Shown here: positions 1-8,734 of the stretch, in pieces | Position numbering within the stretch: position 1 is the first letter of the stretch | Layout of the letters: every line of letters starts with the position of its first letter | Assembly (NCBI GenBank): GCA_023411375.1 | Contig: JAEYOW010000008.1 | Span: 1 to 28,201 of the forward strand | Direction: 5' to 3' | Length of the DNA stretch: 28,201 bases | Source: Bacillota bacterium | Lineage (GTDB): Bacteria; Bacillota; Clostridia; Christensenellales; Aristaeellaceae | Notes under the pieces: generated by a model | Told to the model about the DNA's origin: nothing | The model's database searches: none | Seen by the model: the letters and a program-made list of their open reading frames with translations, nothing else | Position numbers and translations under genes: made by a program

Positions 1-234
1 CTTTTTCTATTTTATCACACCGCGTTTGATTTAACAATTCAGAAACGAAAATTTAACACGATGGAAGTTTGTGGGTTTTTTCAAGATAATGACGGAGCAC
101 AAAACGGCGGCGGCCGATAGGACGCCGCCGTTTTGTGCTCCGTCATTATCTTGAAAAAACCCACAAACTTCCATCGTGTTAAATTTTCGTTTCTGAATTG
201 TTAAATCAAACGCGGTGTGATAAAATAGAAAAAG
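1..234. repeat. Perfect 112-bp inverted repeat with 10-nt loop at window edge
   Basis: Positions 1-112 are the exact reverse complement of 123-234; the loop is 113-122. Pairing was checked from the outer pair (c1 with g234) to the inner pair (g112 with c123). The innermost part, around 101-134, is a GC-rich stem flanked by A and T runs and resembles an intrinsic terminator by itself. The right arm carries the promoter of the downstream HAD gene, so the left arm carries a mirror copy pointing out of the window (9-37). The match runs to the very first base, which is what a fold-back at a contig end would give. A real long cruciform or hairpin terminator is the alternative. Confidence 0.95.
198..226 (+). 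promoter_or_regulatory. Sigma-A-type promoter of the HAD phosphatase gene
   Basis: TTGTTA at 198-203 and TAAAAT at 221-226 are separated by 17 bp, close to the consensus. Transcription would begin near 233, giving a leader of about 32 nt with a GGAGGAG ribosome site before ATG 266. The promoter lies inside the right arm of the inverted repeat. Confidence 0.7.
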
Positions 235-265
235 TTACAGGTATTTTATACTATGGAGGAGAACC

Positions 266-1060
266 ATGACGGATGTTCGGGAAAGGCTGTCCAAAATCAA
301 GTGCTTCATGCTGGATATGGACGGCACGTTCTATCTGGGAGACCGGCTGCTGGAGGGATCGCTGGATTTCCTGCGCCGACTGGGGGAGACCGGCAGAAGC
401 TCCCTGTTTGTGACCAATAACTCCAGTAAATCCGCCGATATTTACGTAAAAAAACTGACCCGCATGGGCGTTGACAAGCCGTTTTTAAACGTGCTTACCT
501 CGGGCCAGGCCGCGGGCAGGTACTGCCTGCGCGAATTTACCGGAAAGCGCGCGTTTGTGTTGGGAAATGACATGCTGTGCGCAGAGCTTGCCGCGATGGG
601 CGTAGCTATCGATTCTCGGCATCCCGATTACGTGCTTATCGGGTATGATACCACGCTGGATTACGGGAAGATGACCCGGGTTTGCGATCTTGTGCGAGCG
701 GGGCTTCCCTACATCGCGACGCATCCCGATTTCAACTGCCCGACCGAAACGGGCTACGCTCCGGATATCGGCGCGATTATCGCGTTTATCGAGGCCAGCG
801 CCGGGCGCAGGCCGGATTTGATCCTGGGCAAGCCATACGCGGGTATCGTGGAGGAGGCGCTGCGCCTCACCGGCTTGCAAAAGGATGAGCTTGCCATGGT
901 CGGCGACCGTCTTTATACGGATATCGCGACCGGGAAAAATTTCGGAATGCTCAGCATCCTCGTCCTGACCGGCGAGGCGACCCGTGCCGACCTTGAAAGC
1001 AGCGAGGTTCAGCCCGATTTGATTTTTGAGCGCCTGAGCGCGATGAACCAATACCTTTAA
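266..1060 (+). CDS. HAD-IIA family sugar-phosphate/nucleotide phosphatase (NagD/AraL-like)
   Basis: Cytoplasmic 264-residue protein of the haloacid dehalogenase superfamily, subfamily IIA, whose members hydrolyse phosphate esters through an aspartyl-phosphate intermediate. Motif I is LDMDGT with Asp17 as nucleophile and Asp19 as acid/base. Motif II is VTNNSS (Thr50). Motif III is the Lys of LGKPY (Lys189). Motif IV is MVGDRLYTD with Asp214 and Asp219 binding Mg. The cap insertion between motifs II and III and the length fit the family (about 250-280 residues). The start at 266 follows a good GGAGGAG site. The substrate cannot be told from sequence; NagD, AraL and 4-nitrophenylphosphatase-type enzymes share this layout. 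The next gene starts about 60 bp downstream with no terminator seen between them, so they may be co-transcribed. Confidence 0.9.
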   Translation: MTDVRERLSKIKCFMLDMDGTFYLGDRLLEGSLDFLRRLGETGRSSLFVTNNSSKSADIYVKKLTRMGVDKPFLNVLTSGQAAGRYCLREFTGKRAFVLGNDMLCAELAAMGVAIDSRHPDYVLIGYDTTLDYGKMTRVCDLVRAGLPYIATHPDFNCPTETGYAPDIGAIIAFIEASAGRRPDLILGKPYAGIVEEALRLTGLQKDELAMVGDRLYTDIATGKNFGMLSILVLTGEATRADLESSEVQPDLIFERLSAMNQYL

Positions 1061-1068
1061 GGCCGGGC

Positions 1069-1123
1069 CTGAAAGGCATTTTCATGACCTGCCTGCGGTC
1101 TTGAGAGGATGATTAAGGAAATG
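1069..1123 (+). repeat. Leader element, copy A (before L,D-transpeptidase)
   Basis: First of three related intergenic leaders (others at 11180-11234 and 14002-14058). It begins CTGAAAGGC, has a small GAAA...TTTC stem, then a GAC...GTC segment, GAGAGG and an ATG at 1109, with a second in-frame ATG at 1121. Against copy B it matches 31 of 40 positions without gaps before the first ATG. Function unknown. Confidence 0.7.
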
Positions 1124-2896
1124 AAGCGGATTCTGGCTTTTATGTGCATGCTGGCGTTATTGTTCACGTTGCCGCTGGAATGGCGCGCGTCCGCCTCGGC
1201 TGAGGATGGCGCGGGCTATAAGCCTATCCAATATGGCGACCAGGGCGAAATGATCAGCGCCATTCAGCAGCGGCTGTCAGACCTGGGTTATTACGCGGGC
1301 AAGGTCAGCGGCAACTTTCTGGACGGCACGCGCGCCGCGGTCCGCAGGTTTCAAAAGGACTATGGGCTGGAGGAAACCGGAGCGGTGGACGGTGAAACCG
1401 AGGCCATTTTGATGAGCGCCGAATACCGCGTGCTGGGGCATGGCTCGGACGGCGACGAGGTTTCCCGTATTCAGGAGCACCTGATCGACCTGGGATATTA
1501 CAGCGGAAAGGTCACCGGCAAATACCGCGAGGCCACGCAGGGCGCGGTAAAAGCGTTTCAGGAAAACAACGGCCTAAACGCGACGGGCGAGGCCGATGTG
1601 GAAACCCAGCGCGTGCTTTTCAGCGGCGGCGCCCGGAAAAAAGGCGAGAAACCGACCGCCACCCCGGACCCGGAAGCGGACATGGGTGATATCAACGACG
1701 TCGTCATGGTTGGCGACGGCGAAAGCACCCCCGACAGCGAGGGCGAGAACGAGTACAGCAGGAAGCTGCGGCGCGGCGCCAAGGGCGAGGAGGTCAAGCA
1801 GGTACAGACGCGCCTGACGGAGCTGGGCTTTTTCGACGGCCCTATCAGCGGTAACTACATGAACCAGACCGTGGCGGCGGTTAAGCTGTTTCAGGAGCAT
1901 AACGGTCTCAAAGCCGACGGGGTGACCGGACAGGACACCTGGGATTTGATGTTCAACAGCGCGGACGTGCTGGACACAAAGGCCACACCGCGCCCAACCC
2001 CGGTGCCGACGCCCGTGCCCTACGCCATCACGGTGGACGTTCGAAATCAGGTGACCACCGTGTACGGCCGTGACGAAAAAGGGGAGTTTACCGTTCCGGT
2101 TAAGCGGATGGTCTGCTCCACGGGCCTTAAGGCCACGCCCAGCGACGTGGGCGACTGGGTGCTCAACGGCCGCAGGGCCCGCTGGGCCTACTTCCCCACG
2201 TGGGGAAGCCATGCCCAATACTGGACGCGCATCAACTCAAACATCGCCTTCCATAGCGTAATCTACAACAGTGTGGATTATATGGCACTGAGCGTAAAGT
2301 CCTACAACAAGCTGGGCCAGCGTGCCTCGCACGGCTGTATCCGGCTTCTCGTCAGCGACGCGCAGTGGATCTATGAGAATATCGAGGAGGGCGTGACCGT
2401 TACCATCACAGAGGACCTGCCGGAGGATCAGGAACTGAAAAAATCGGTAGAGCCGCCGGCGCTTAACAAGAAATACATGCGTCCCGTCAACACGCCCGAG
2501 CCCACGCCCGAGCCGTCCTACACGTCGGACGGAATGCCGCCCCAGCCCTTCCGCCGTCTCAAAAAAGGCTCTGAGGGCGAGGATGTGTACTGGCTGCAAA
2601 TGAAGCTTAAGGAGCTGGGCTATTACACGGGCACGGTCACGGGCGGCTACTACAACGGCACCGCCGCCGCCGTGAAGGCCTTCCAGAAGGATAACGGCCT
2701 CAAAGCGGACGGTGTGGCCGACACCAATACACTGGAGAAGGTTTACGAGAGCGTTCTGTCGGCCAACACCCCCACGCCCGAGTCCACCGAGACGCCCGCG
2801 ATGACGGCGACGCCGGAAGCCACTCCCTCCCCGACGGCCGCGCCCAGCGCGCCGCCGTCCCTTGCTCCCGCTCCCTCCGGCCTGCCGGAGGCTTAG
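1121..2896 (+). CDS. Secreted L,D-transpeptidase (YkuD) with four peptidoglycan-binding modules
   Basis: Probable cell-wall enzyme that makes or edits 3-3 peptidoglycan cross-links or anchors proteins. Numbering from ATG 1109 (595 residues): a hydrophobic signal peptide at about 7-30, PG_binding_1 modules at about 39-101, 107-171 and 220-282, a Pro/Thr linker, the YkuD domain at about 305-432, a fourth binding module at about 482-548, and a Pro/Thr/Ala/Ser-rich tail. The YkuD catalytic motif is intact: RASHGCIRL with His408 and Cys410, and an upstream His in AFHSV. A binding module after the catalytic domain is less usual than N-terminal modules only. Two in-frame ATGs (1109, 1121) exist; the first sits directly on GAGAGG, so 1121 is preferred. 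It is followed by a terminator at 2921. Confidence 0.93.
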   Translation: MKRILAFMCMLALLFTLPLEWRASASAEDGAGYKPIQYGDQGEMISAIQQRLSDLGYYAGKVSGNFLDGTRAAVRRFQKDYGLEETGAVDGETEAILMSAEYRVLGHGSDGDEVSRIQEHLIDLGYYSGKVTGKYREATQGAVKAFQENNGLNATGEADVETQRVLFSGGARKKGEKPTATPDPEADMGDINDVVMVGDGESTPDSEGENEYSRKLRRGAKGEEVKQVQTRLTELGFFDGPISGNYMNQTVAAVKLFQEHNGLKADGVTGQDTWDLMFNSADVLDTKATPRPTPVPTPVPYAITVDVRNQVTTVYGRDEKGEFTVPVKRMVCSTGLKATPSDVGDWVLNGRRARWAYFPTWGSHAQYWTRINSNIAFHSVIYNSVDYMALSVKSYNKLGQRASHGCIRLLVSDAQWIYENIEEGVTVTITEDLPEDQELKKSVEPPALNKKYMRPVNTPEPTPEPSYTSDGMPPQPFRRLKKGSEGEDVYWLQMKLKELGYYTGTVTGGYYNGTAAAVKAFQKDNGLKADGVADTNTLEKVYESVLSANTPTPESTETPAMTATPEATPSPTAAPSAPPSLAPAPSGLPEA

Positions 2897-2920
2897 GGGC
2901 GCGGTGCCAAGACAAACATG

Positions 2921-2958
2921 GCCGGGGGCGCTTCAGCGGTGGAGCGCCTCCCGGCTTT
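2921..2958 (+). terminator. Intrinsic terminator after the L,D-transpeptidase gene
   Basis: A GC-rich stem pairs GCCGGGGGCGCT (2921-2932) with AGCGCCTCCCGGC (2943-2955), leaving one bulged base, and is followed by a short T run (2956-2958). It lies 24 nt after the stop codon. Confidence 0.65.
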
Positions 2959-2974
2959 ACCATTCTTCCGGCAA

Positions 2975-3003
2975 TCGACACCCGCGCCGCATCCTGCTAT
3001 AGT
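2975..3003 (+). promoter_or_regulatory. Promoter of the CotH-like gene
   Basis: TCGACA at 2975-2980 and TATAGT at 2998-3003 with a 17-bp spacer. It lies just behind the preceding terminator. The leader is about 50 nt and ends in AAGGAGGAG before ATG 3061. Confidence 0.65.
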
Positions 3004-3060
3004 AACGGCACGGCCGATCCCGCGCACGCCGCCTGCGCCTTCCAACAAGGAGGAGACGCT

Positions 3061-5436
3061 ATGAAAAAACTTTCATCCGCCCTGCTGCTTCTTTCGCTGA
3101 GTCTGCTTTTGTGCGCCGCGTCTGTTGACGCTTTGGGCGAGCAGGCGCGTCAGCCCCTTGCCGCCGTATGGTCGTACCAGACGGAAGCGGGCGTCGTGTG
3201 CGTGCGCTCCGATTCGCTGGACGGTGAGGCGTGGCTTTTTCTGCCCGCGTGCGCCGATCTGTCGGCCCTCTGCCTTAACGTGGAGGGCGCGCCGGAGGGG
3301 GCGCTTTGTTGGCAGGGTGCGGAAAGCTCCACTGCCGCCTGGCAAAACGGCGGCAGCGTGAATTGGCTTGAGATTGCCGAGCAGCCGCTGAACGGGATTT
3401 ACAGCGCCGCGCTCTTGGCGGACGGGGATTCGTCCGCGCCCGTTCTTGTGCGCCTCAATGTGATGAAGTCGGCCTACCTGCGCTCCATGCACATTTTCAG
3501 CGACGATCCCGTGAACGAAGGCCGGGAATGGCTGGAGGACTGCTTGCTGCACGAGAAGAGCACCTCCGCGTCGCTTCTGATGCTGCGAGCGGACGGCAGC
3601 GTTTCCGCAAGCACAGGCATCGACAAGCTTCGCGGCAGGGGCAACAGCACGTGGGAAAAGGCGGTTCATAAAAAACCGTATCAAATCAAGCTCTCAGAAA
3701 AACAGAATTTGCTGGAAACGGGCGTTGAGGAAGAGGCAAAGAAGAAGTGGGTGCTTTTGAGCAACGAGGCCATTCTCACCACAGACGGGGATCTGTCCAT
3801 GCTGCGCAATCAGATCGCGTTGGATTTGAGCCGGGAGTTTGGCATGGAGGAAACCTCCAAATGCGAACAGGTGGATTTGTATTACGATGAGCGCTACCGG
3901 GGCACCTACCTGCTCTGCGAGAAGGTGGAGGTAAACCCCGGCAGGCTGGAAATCACGGATTTTGATAATATTCTGGAAAAGGGCGCCAAAGCCGTAGGCA
4001 TCCGCGACCTGGAGGCCCTTCCCTCGGCGGCGGACGTTAACCGCTACGGTTTTGAAATCCATTATACCGACGGCGTGCCAGAGCCGGAGGACGTGGCGGC
4101 GGGAGGCTATCTGGTAGAGTTGGAGCGGGGCGTCGAAGGCGACGGCACGCTGAGCGACCCGGCGTGGTTCAAGCTGGGCGACGGGCAGATCTATGCCTGT
4201 AAAAATCCGAGCATGGCGGGCAGGAGCATGGTGACCTATGTCAGCGAGCTGATGCAGGAGGCCTATGAGACGTTTGAGAATTACGGCGTCCATCCCCAAA
4301 CGGGTGTATCGCTTGAAACGCTCATGGACGTCGAATCCTTCACCCGCTCCTTCCTCATCCAGGAGGTTACGCAAAATAAGGACGCATACGCCTCCACCTC
4401 CACCAACTTTGTGGTCAGGCCCGGCGAACGCCGGCTGTACGCGGGTCCGGTTTGGGATTTTGACCTCACCACCGAAAAGGTCGAGGATTTGCGCCATAAC
4501 AACGAATGGAGCCGCTTTTTCTACCGTACGACGGCTTTTCAGACCGCCGCGAAGCGCGTGTACCAACAGGAGCTTTATCCGCTTGTGCGCGATATTTTGC
4601 TGGGCGGCGGGCAGGGCCGGTACCTCAAGCCGCTTTCACAATATCAGCGCGAGCTGGAGGCTTCGTGGCGGATGAACTACCACCGCTTTTTCGCGCAGGG
4701 CCTTCGGGCTGGGGCGCATGTGGCCACGCTTGATTCGTACGTCGACCGGCTGCGGACTTTTTGGGACAAACAGAGCGCCTGGCTGCTGACGGAAATCGAG
4801 TCCTGGTCGGAGGACGAACCCTCCCATGCCGTCGATATCTCGCTGAGCGCCGCCTATGGCATCGCGGGCAATTCCATCCGCATGACGTTGGCCGAGGAGC
4901 AGCGCTCCAGCCTCCGCGTCCTTTCCGCGGAGGGTACCCGCCTGCGTGAGGCCACGGAGGATGATTTCGCCGTCTGGCAGGCTGCGGTGATTCTCGCGGC
5001 CAAGCCGGGCTGCGGGATGGCGGACGAACTTGCGCTGACGGTCAACGGGCAGGAAGTGCCCTTTGAAAGGCGCGAAGACGGCACGCTTCGCGTAGCATGC
5101 GCCTTTGAAGACCCAGGATATCGTCCCGCCGTGCTGGACGGCGTGGATTATGGCGCGGTGTTTGATTTTGACTATTTTGCCGACAGCTACCCGGAACTGC
5201 TGGAAGAATGTGGCGGAAGCCGGGAGGCCGCGCTTGCGTATTTTGTGACGACGGGTATGGATGAAGGAATGCTGGGCAACGAGTTTTTCGACCCCGGGCT
5301 TGTGGCCCTGAGCAATCCCAGGCTGGAGGCGAAGCTGACGGACAATTGGCGCGCCTATTATCAGGCGTTTTTGTCGGACGGCACGGGCGCTGAACGGTTT
5401 GAGCCGGAATTGCTGGGGGACGGCTGGGCGGAGTAG
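3061..5436 (+). CDS. Secreted CotH-like kinase-fold protein
   Basis: 791 residues. The N-terminus is a clear signal peptide (MKK followed by a Leu/Ser-rich core to about residue 22). The CotH domain spans about 185-560: LRGRGNSTW (191-198), KKPYQIKL, KKWVLLSN, SMLRNQIALDL, then TQNKDAYAS and the metal-binding-type VWDFDL (Asp466, Asp468). CotH is a protein kinase of spore coats in Bacillus; related secreted proteins are common in Clostridia and often attach to the cell surface or cellulosome. The C-terminus (about 704-775) has two related segments, YFADSYPELLEECGG and the later FFDPGLVALSNPRLEAKL, similar to the short repeats found on clostridial surface proteins. Whether this protein is a kinase is not shown. 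It converges with the next gene, 12 bp away, and no terminator is visible there. Confidence 0.85.
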   Translation: MKKLSSALLLLSLSLLLCAASVDALGEQARQPLAAVWSYQTEAGVVCVRSDSLDGEAWLFLPACADLSALCLNVEGAPEGALCWQGAESSTAAWQNGGSVNWLEIAEQPLNGIYSAALLADGDSSAPVLVRLNVMKSAYLRSMHIFSDDPVNEGREWLEDCLLHEKSTSASLLMLRADGSVSASTGIDKLRGRGNSTWEKAVHKKPYQIKLSEKQNLLETGVEEEAKKKWVLLSNEAILTTDGDLSMLRNQIALDLSREFGMEETSKCEQVDLYYDERYRGTYLLCEKVEVNPGRLEITDFDNILEKGAKAVGIRDLEALPSAADVNRYGFEIHYTDGVPEPEDVAAGGYLVELERGVEGDGTLSDPAWFKLGDGQIYACKNPSMAGRSMVTYVSELMQEAYETFENYGVHPQTGVSLETLMDVESFTRSFLIQEVTQNKDAYASTSTNFVVRPGERRLYAGPVWDFDLTTEKVEDLRHNNEWSRFFYRTTAFQTAAKRVYQQELYPLVRDILLGGGQGRYLKPLSQYQRELEASWRMNYHRFFAQGLRAGAHVATLDSYVDRLRTFWDKQSAWLLTEIESWSEDEPSHAVDISLSAAYGIAGNSIRMTLAEEQRSSLRVLSAEGTRLREATEDDFAVWQAAVILAAKPGCGMADELALTVNGQEVPFERREDGTLRVACAFEDPGYRPAVLDGVDYGAVFDFDYFADSYPELLEECGGSREAALAYFVTTGMDEGMLGNEFFDPGLVALSNPRLEAKLTDNWRAYYQAFLSDGTGAERFEPELLGDGWAE

Positions 5437-5448
5437 CGGTTGGACGCG

Positions 5449-7233
5449 TCAGATTTCGCGCGGCAGGATCACCGTCACGACGGTACCCCGGCCCTCCGTG
5501 CTGTCGACAATCAGGCCGTATGCCTCGCCAAAATATAGCTTTAGACGGCGGTTGACATTGCGCAGCCCGATACGGTCGCGCATTTCTCCATCACGGGTAA
5601 TGCTTTCGCGCAGGGCGTTCAACCGTTCCGGCGGCATTCCCCTGCCGTTGTCGGCAATGCGCAGCTTGACGCAATCAGGGCATTCCTCCCCCGTAATGGA
5701 GATGCGGCCGCCAAGCTTCAAGGTGTTCATGCCGTGGTAGATGGCGTTTTCAACAATCGGCTGCAACGTTAGGCGTAGAATTGCGTGTTCGTATAGCGAA
5801 GGCGAGATGTTTTCCTCGATCGCGAACTGATGACCCAGGCGTTCCTCCTGCAACAGTATGTACTGCTTGAGCACATAGAGCTCCTCGCCAAGCGAGACGA
5901 TCACGCCGTCGCCGCTGATGCTGTAGCGTAAAATTTTCCCCAGCGCGGTGGCCATGCGCGCCGCCGCGGTATCGTCGTTTACCTCCGCCATCATGCTGAT
6001 GGATTCCAGCGTGTTATACAGAAAATGCGGATTGATCTGGGATTGGAGCATGGAAAGCTCCAGCTCCTTCTGCGTGAGCTTGTTCACATACACTACGTTA
6101 ATCAGCCGGTTGATCTCGTCCAGCATGCTGTTGAACGATTCGGAAAGCTGGCCGATCTCATCCGTGCGGTCCACGTCCATATGCATGCTGAAATCCTGGT
6201 TCTTCACCCGTTGCATGGTTTGGGACAGGCGTTTGAGCGGCTCGGAGATGTGCTTGCCCATCAGGTAGGAGATCAGCACCGCGAGCAGTAGTATCACTCC
6301 CAGCAAAACCACGGTCACGTCCAGCATCCACCGCAGCTCCTGGTTGACGGCCTGCGCGGGCACAAGGTTCATCAGCGTCCATCCTGGCAGGGAAACGCTG
6401 TGAACGCCCGCTAGATATTCCGTTCCGTCCAGCGTTAGCCTGCCGGTTTGAGCGTTTTGCCCGGCAAAGTCATTGAGCGCCTGCGGGACCGGCGCGCCGA
6501 GGTTGCCGCCGGCAGAATCATAAACCGCGTTTCCCTGCCCGTCCAGGACGACCATGCGCTGGCCGTCATACAGCGTGAGGCGCCGCATGATGGCGTCAAA
6601 ATACGTGCATTCCGTATTGATCAGCACCGCGCCCCGGACCATCGCGCTTGGAACCTCCACAATGGCGCGCGCGACGGAAAATGTCCGCGTATCGTACCGG
6701 GTCAGGTCGCGCTGGAAAACCAGCGGAAAGGGCGAAAGAAAATAAGCCTCGCCGCCGGAGGACAAAAGCGGCTCAAACCAGCTCATCCCCGCAGGCTCAA
6801 AATCAACGGGCGTGGCCGTTTTGGAAAAAAAGGCGTACATCCGTCCTTTGGGCGTGACGAACAGCACGGACTGAATATCGCGTTTAAAGTTGAAAATATC
6901 TTTGGCGAGCTGGCCAAGTGAGTTTTCCGCCTCCAACAGCCATTGCCGTTTACCATCGATATCCGCAAGCAGAAAGGGCAGGTCGTGCTCGTCAAACTGG
7001 CGGGAAAGGGGAAGCAGCGACAGGCTTTTGATATCTTGCAGATATGTCTCGATTTCGTTGGCGGCCTGCCGGGCAGCCGAATAGGTGCTCCGATACGCCG
7101 CCGCCTCGTTTTGCCGCGAATAGACGATATAGTTAAAACCGGTCAGCAATATGAGAAAAAGAACCAGGATGGAAAAAAACAACAGGATTTTATAGAAGAT
7201 GGGCAGGTTGTGAAAGCGGCTTTTCAGGCGCAT
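5449..7233 (-). CDS. YesM-type sensor histidine kinase (dCache-like sensor, HAMP, HisKA_7TM-type core, HATPase)
   Basis: Membrane kinase of 594 residues from the preferred start at 7233. TM1 is at about 10-32, an extracellular sensor region at about 40-300 (Cache-like), TM2 at about 301-327, then a HAMP linker to about 381. The phosphoacceptor is His403 in QSQINPHFLYNTLES, the hallmark of the LytS/YesM group. The ATPase N box is PIVENAIYHG and the G1 box is DNGRGM. Partners in this group are AraC-type response regulators such as the one at 8977, and the usual targets are carbohydrate uptake genes. The reading frame extends 34 codons upstream of 7233, but that part is not hydrophobic or conserved-looking, and ATG 7233 directly precedes TM1; a promoter lies at 7270-7298, inside the extension, which supports the shorter form. 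Confidence 0.92.
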   Translation of the reverse strand: MRLKSRFHNLPIFYKILLFFSILVLFLILLTGFNYIVYSRQNEAAAYRSTYSAARQAANEIETYLQDIKSLSLLPLSRQFDEHDLPFLLADIDGKRQWLLEAENSLGQLAKDIFNFKRDIQSVLFVTPKGRMYAFFSKTATPVDFEPAGMSWFEPLLSSGGEAYFLSPFPLVFQRDLTRYDTRTFSVARAIVEVPSAMVRGAVLINTECTYFDAIMRRLTLYDGQRMVVLDGQGNAVYDSAGGNLGAPVPQALNDFAGQNAQTGRLTLDGTEYLAGVHSVSLPGWTLMNLVPAQAVNQELRWMLDVTVVLLGVILLLAVLISYLMGKHISEPLKRLSQTMQRVKNQDFSMHMDVDRTDEIGQLSESFNSMLDEINRLINVVYVNKLTQKELELSMLQSQINPHFLYNTLESISMMAEVNDDTAAARMATALGKILRYSISGDGVIVSLGEELYVLKQYILLQEERLGHQFAIEENISPSLYEHAILRLTLQPIVENAIYHGMNTLKLGGRISITGEECPDCVKLRIADNGRGMPPERLNALRESITRDGEMRDRIGLRNVNRRLKLYFGEAYGLIVDSTEGRGTVVTVILPREI

Positions 7234-7269
7234 GGCAAAACCCCCGTTCCTTGTGATCGGCCGCCATTG

Positions 7270-7298
7270 ATTATAGCGGATGCGCCGGCCGAAAACAA
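7270..7298 (-). promoter_or_regulatory. Promoter of the YesM-type kinase gene
   Basis: On the minus strand TTGTTT (7293-7298) and a perfect TATAAT (7270-7275) are separated by 17 bp. Transcription would begin near 7263, about 30 nt before ATG 7233, so the kinase can be expressed apart from the SH3 gene upstream. Confidence 0.7.
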
Positions 7299-7398
7299 GT
7301 ACACGGGGGAGGGATACGGTCTGAAAGACCCCCAAATGGCATGCCGCTCGGAAGAAAGCGGCAAAACGCCGTATCGCCGTTCCGGAAGCCGGGCGGTA

Positions 7399-8406
7399 TT
7401 ACTGTTCCAGCATGGAAAGAGGCACCCATGCGCGGTAGCTTTGCTTAGAGGTGGTCCATTCCACCTGCGCATAACCGTTTTCCTCCGAAACGGTGATGAC
7501 GCGCTGGCCTTTATCAACCGTCAGGCCCGTTTTGTAAACGCCATATCCTTCTCCGGGACCGTAAAGGGGCTTGGAGGTTTTGATTACGCGAACCTCGACA
7601 TCACCGTACGCCTCCTCGGGCAGGTCGTACAGGTTAAAGCTGGTGGAATCAAAGCGCTTGAGTCCTGTGTAAATACGGCGCAGCTTATTCCCATAGGGCA
7701 CCTCGCATTGCACCCAGCAAACCCCGTTGTGGTCATAGGCGTATGAGATCAACTTGATCCACTCATCCTTGACCTTGTAAGTACCCACCTCGGAATAGGC
7801 GGTGGAAGGCCCGCTGCGGCCGGAAAGCTTATCCGTGGTCAGGCCCATGACGTTCCCTGTGTCAAAGTTGCCCGCCAGGGGCGCTTCCGCCGGTTTGCCG
7901 GATGCCCCGTCCGTTTGGCTGCCGGTTTCGCGAGAGGCGTCTGTGACCGTCTGAAGGAATGAGGCGGCTGCCTCGGCAGAACCGACGACCAGGCGGTTTT
8001 CCATCGCCTTATCGCCCGGCCCGTATACGACTTGCAGCTCGTCCGTTAAGCCGTCGGTCAGATTTTCCCACCGCGCGCAAAGGACAAGAAGCAAATCAGA
8101 ACATTCTTCCGTTTCCAGGTGGTCCCAAATCCAGTAGTTCTCTCCGTTTGCCACCAATACATTGCCCATGGATATATCAATGTCTACCACTACCATATCC
8201 GCCGGAACGTTTCCGTCGTCCATCCCGATACCAAGGCTAAAGCCCCCAAAGAAGATGCTCTCGTCCCCTTCTTCAACCAATCTGGTTACCCGGTTGAACA
8301 GCGTATCCTCCGTCGCCCATTCAGCCGCTGCGGCGCCGGTTGTCAATAAACCCAGTGTCAGCAGAAAAGCCAGAACCTTATTGAAGCGTTTTGTTGCTTG
8401 ATACAT
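7399..8406 (-). CDS. Secreted protein with two bacterial SH3-like domains
   Basis: 335 residues from ATG 8406, which has AGGGGG 7 nt upstream. A longer GTG-initiated frame (8424) would contain that ribosome site and is rejected. Residues 1-28 are a signal peptide ending AAAA. Residues 30-160 are an unassigned, acidic segment. Two SH3-type repeats follow, at about 188-252 (LSGRSGPSTAYSEVG start, typical of SH3_3) and 272-333 (PLYGPGEGYGVYKTG start). Such domains bind cell-wall peptides or surface ligands. The gene sits between the kinase and the response regulator and shares a long upstream region with the riboswitch transcript, which goes the other way. A link to signal sensing is possible but only by position. 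Confidence 0.8.
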   Translation of the reverse strand: MYQATKRFNKVLAFLLTLGLLTTGAAAAEWATEDTLFNRVTRLVEEGDESIFFGGFSLGIGMDDGNVPADMVVVDIDISMGNVLVANGENYWIWDHLETEECSDLLLVLCARWENLTDGLTDELQVVYGPGDKAMENRLVVGSAEAAASFLQTVTDASRETGSQTDGASGKPAEAPLAGNFDTGNVMGLTTDKLSGRSGPSTAYSEVGTYKVKDEWIKLISYAYDHNGVCWVQCEVPYGNKLRRIYTGLKRFDSTSFNLYDLPEEAYGDVEVRVIKTSKPLYGPGEGYGVYKTGLTVDKGQRVITVSEENGYAQVEWTTSKQSYRAWVPLSMLEQ

Positions 8407-8580
8407 ACATAAACCCCCTTGCACGATTAAGAATGATGATTATTTTGCTATGTCTATGGCATTTTCCGTCCGCGTATTCTTGAAGCATACGTCAATGCGC
8501 GCTTTACCCTATGTACGCCTCCCATCGCAAGGTACCGCACCCCAACTGTTTCAAAATTAACGTAGATCCAATTTTTGCTA

Positions 8581-8609
8581 ATTCTATCACTGTTTGTTAT
8601 GCCTGTCAA
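8581..8609 (-). promoter_or_regulatory. Promoter of the SH3-domain gene with long leader
   Basis: On the minus strand TTGACA (8604-8609) and TAGAAT (8581-8586) with a 17-bp spacer. Transcription near 8574 gives a leader of about 168 nt (8407-8574). I see no known riboswitch or clear terminator hairpin in that leader. Confidence 0.7.
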
Positions 8610-8679
8610 TGGAGGCGCGCGGAAATCCAGCTGGTATATTGTTGCGTTGCGCCGACATCAGGGCGTAATGTCCGCCGCG

Positions 8680-8708
8680 TTGACTTTTCCCTTTGGGTAT
8701 GAGATAAT
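8680..8708 (+). promoter_or_regulatory. Promoter of the cobalamin riboswitch transcript
   Basis: TTGACT at 8680-8685 and GATAAT at 8703-8708 with a 17-bp spacer. The expected start near 8715 lies about 20 nt before the riboswitch aptamer. Confidence 0.75.
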
Positions 8709-8734
8709 CGGTTCGAAATTGATGGAAAACCGGG

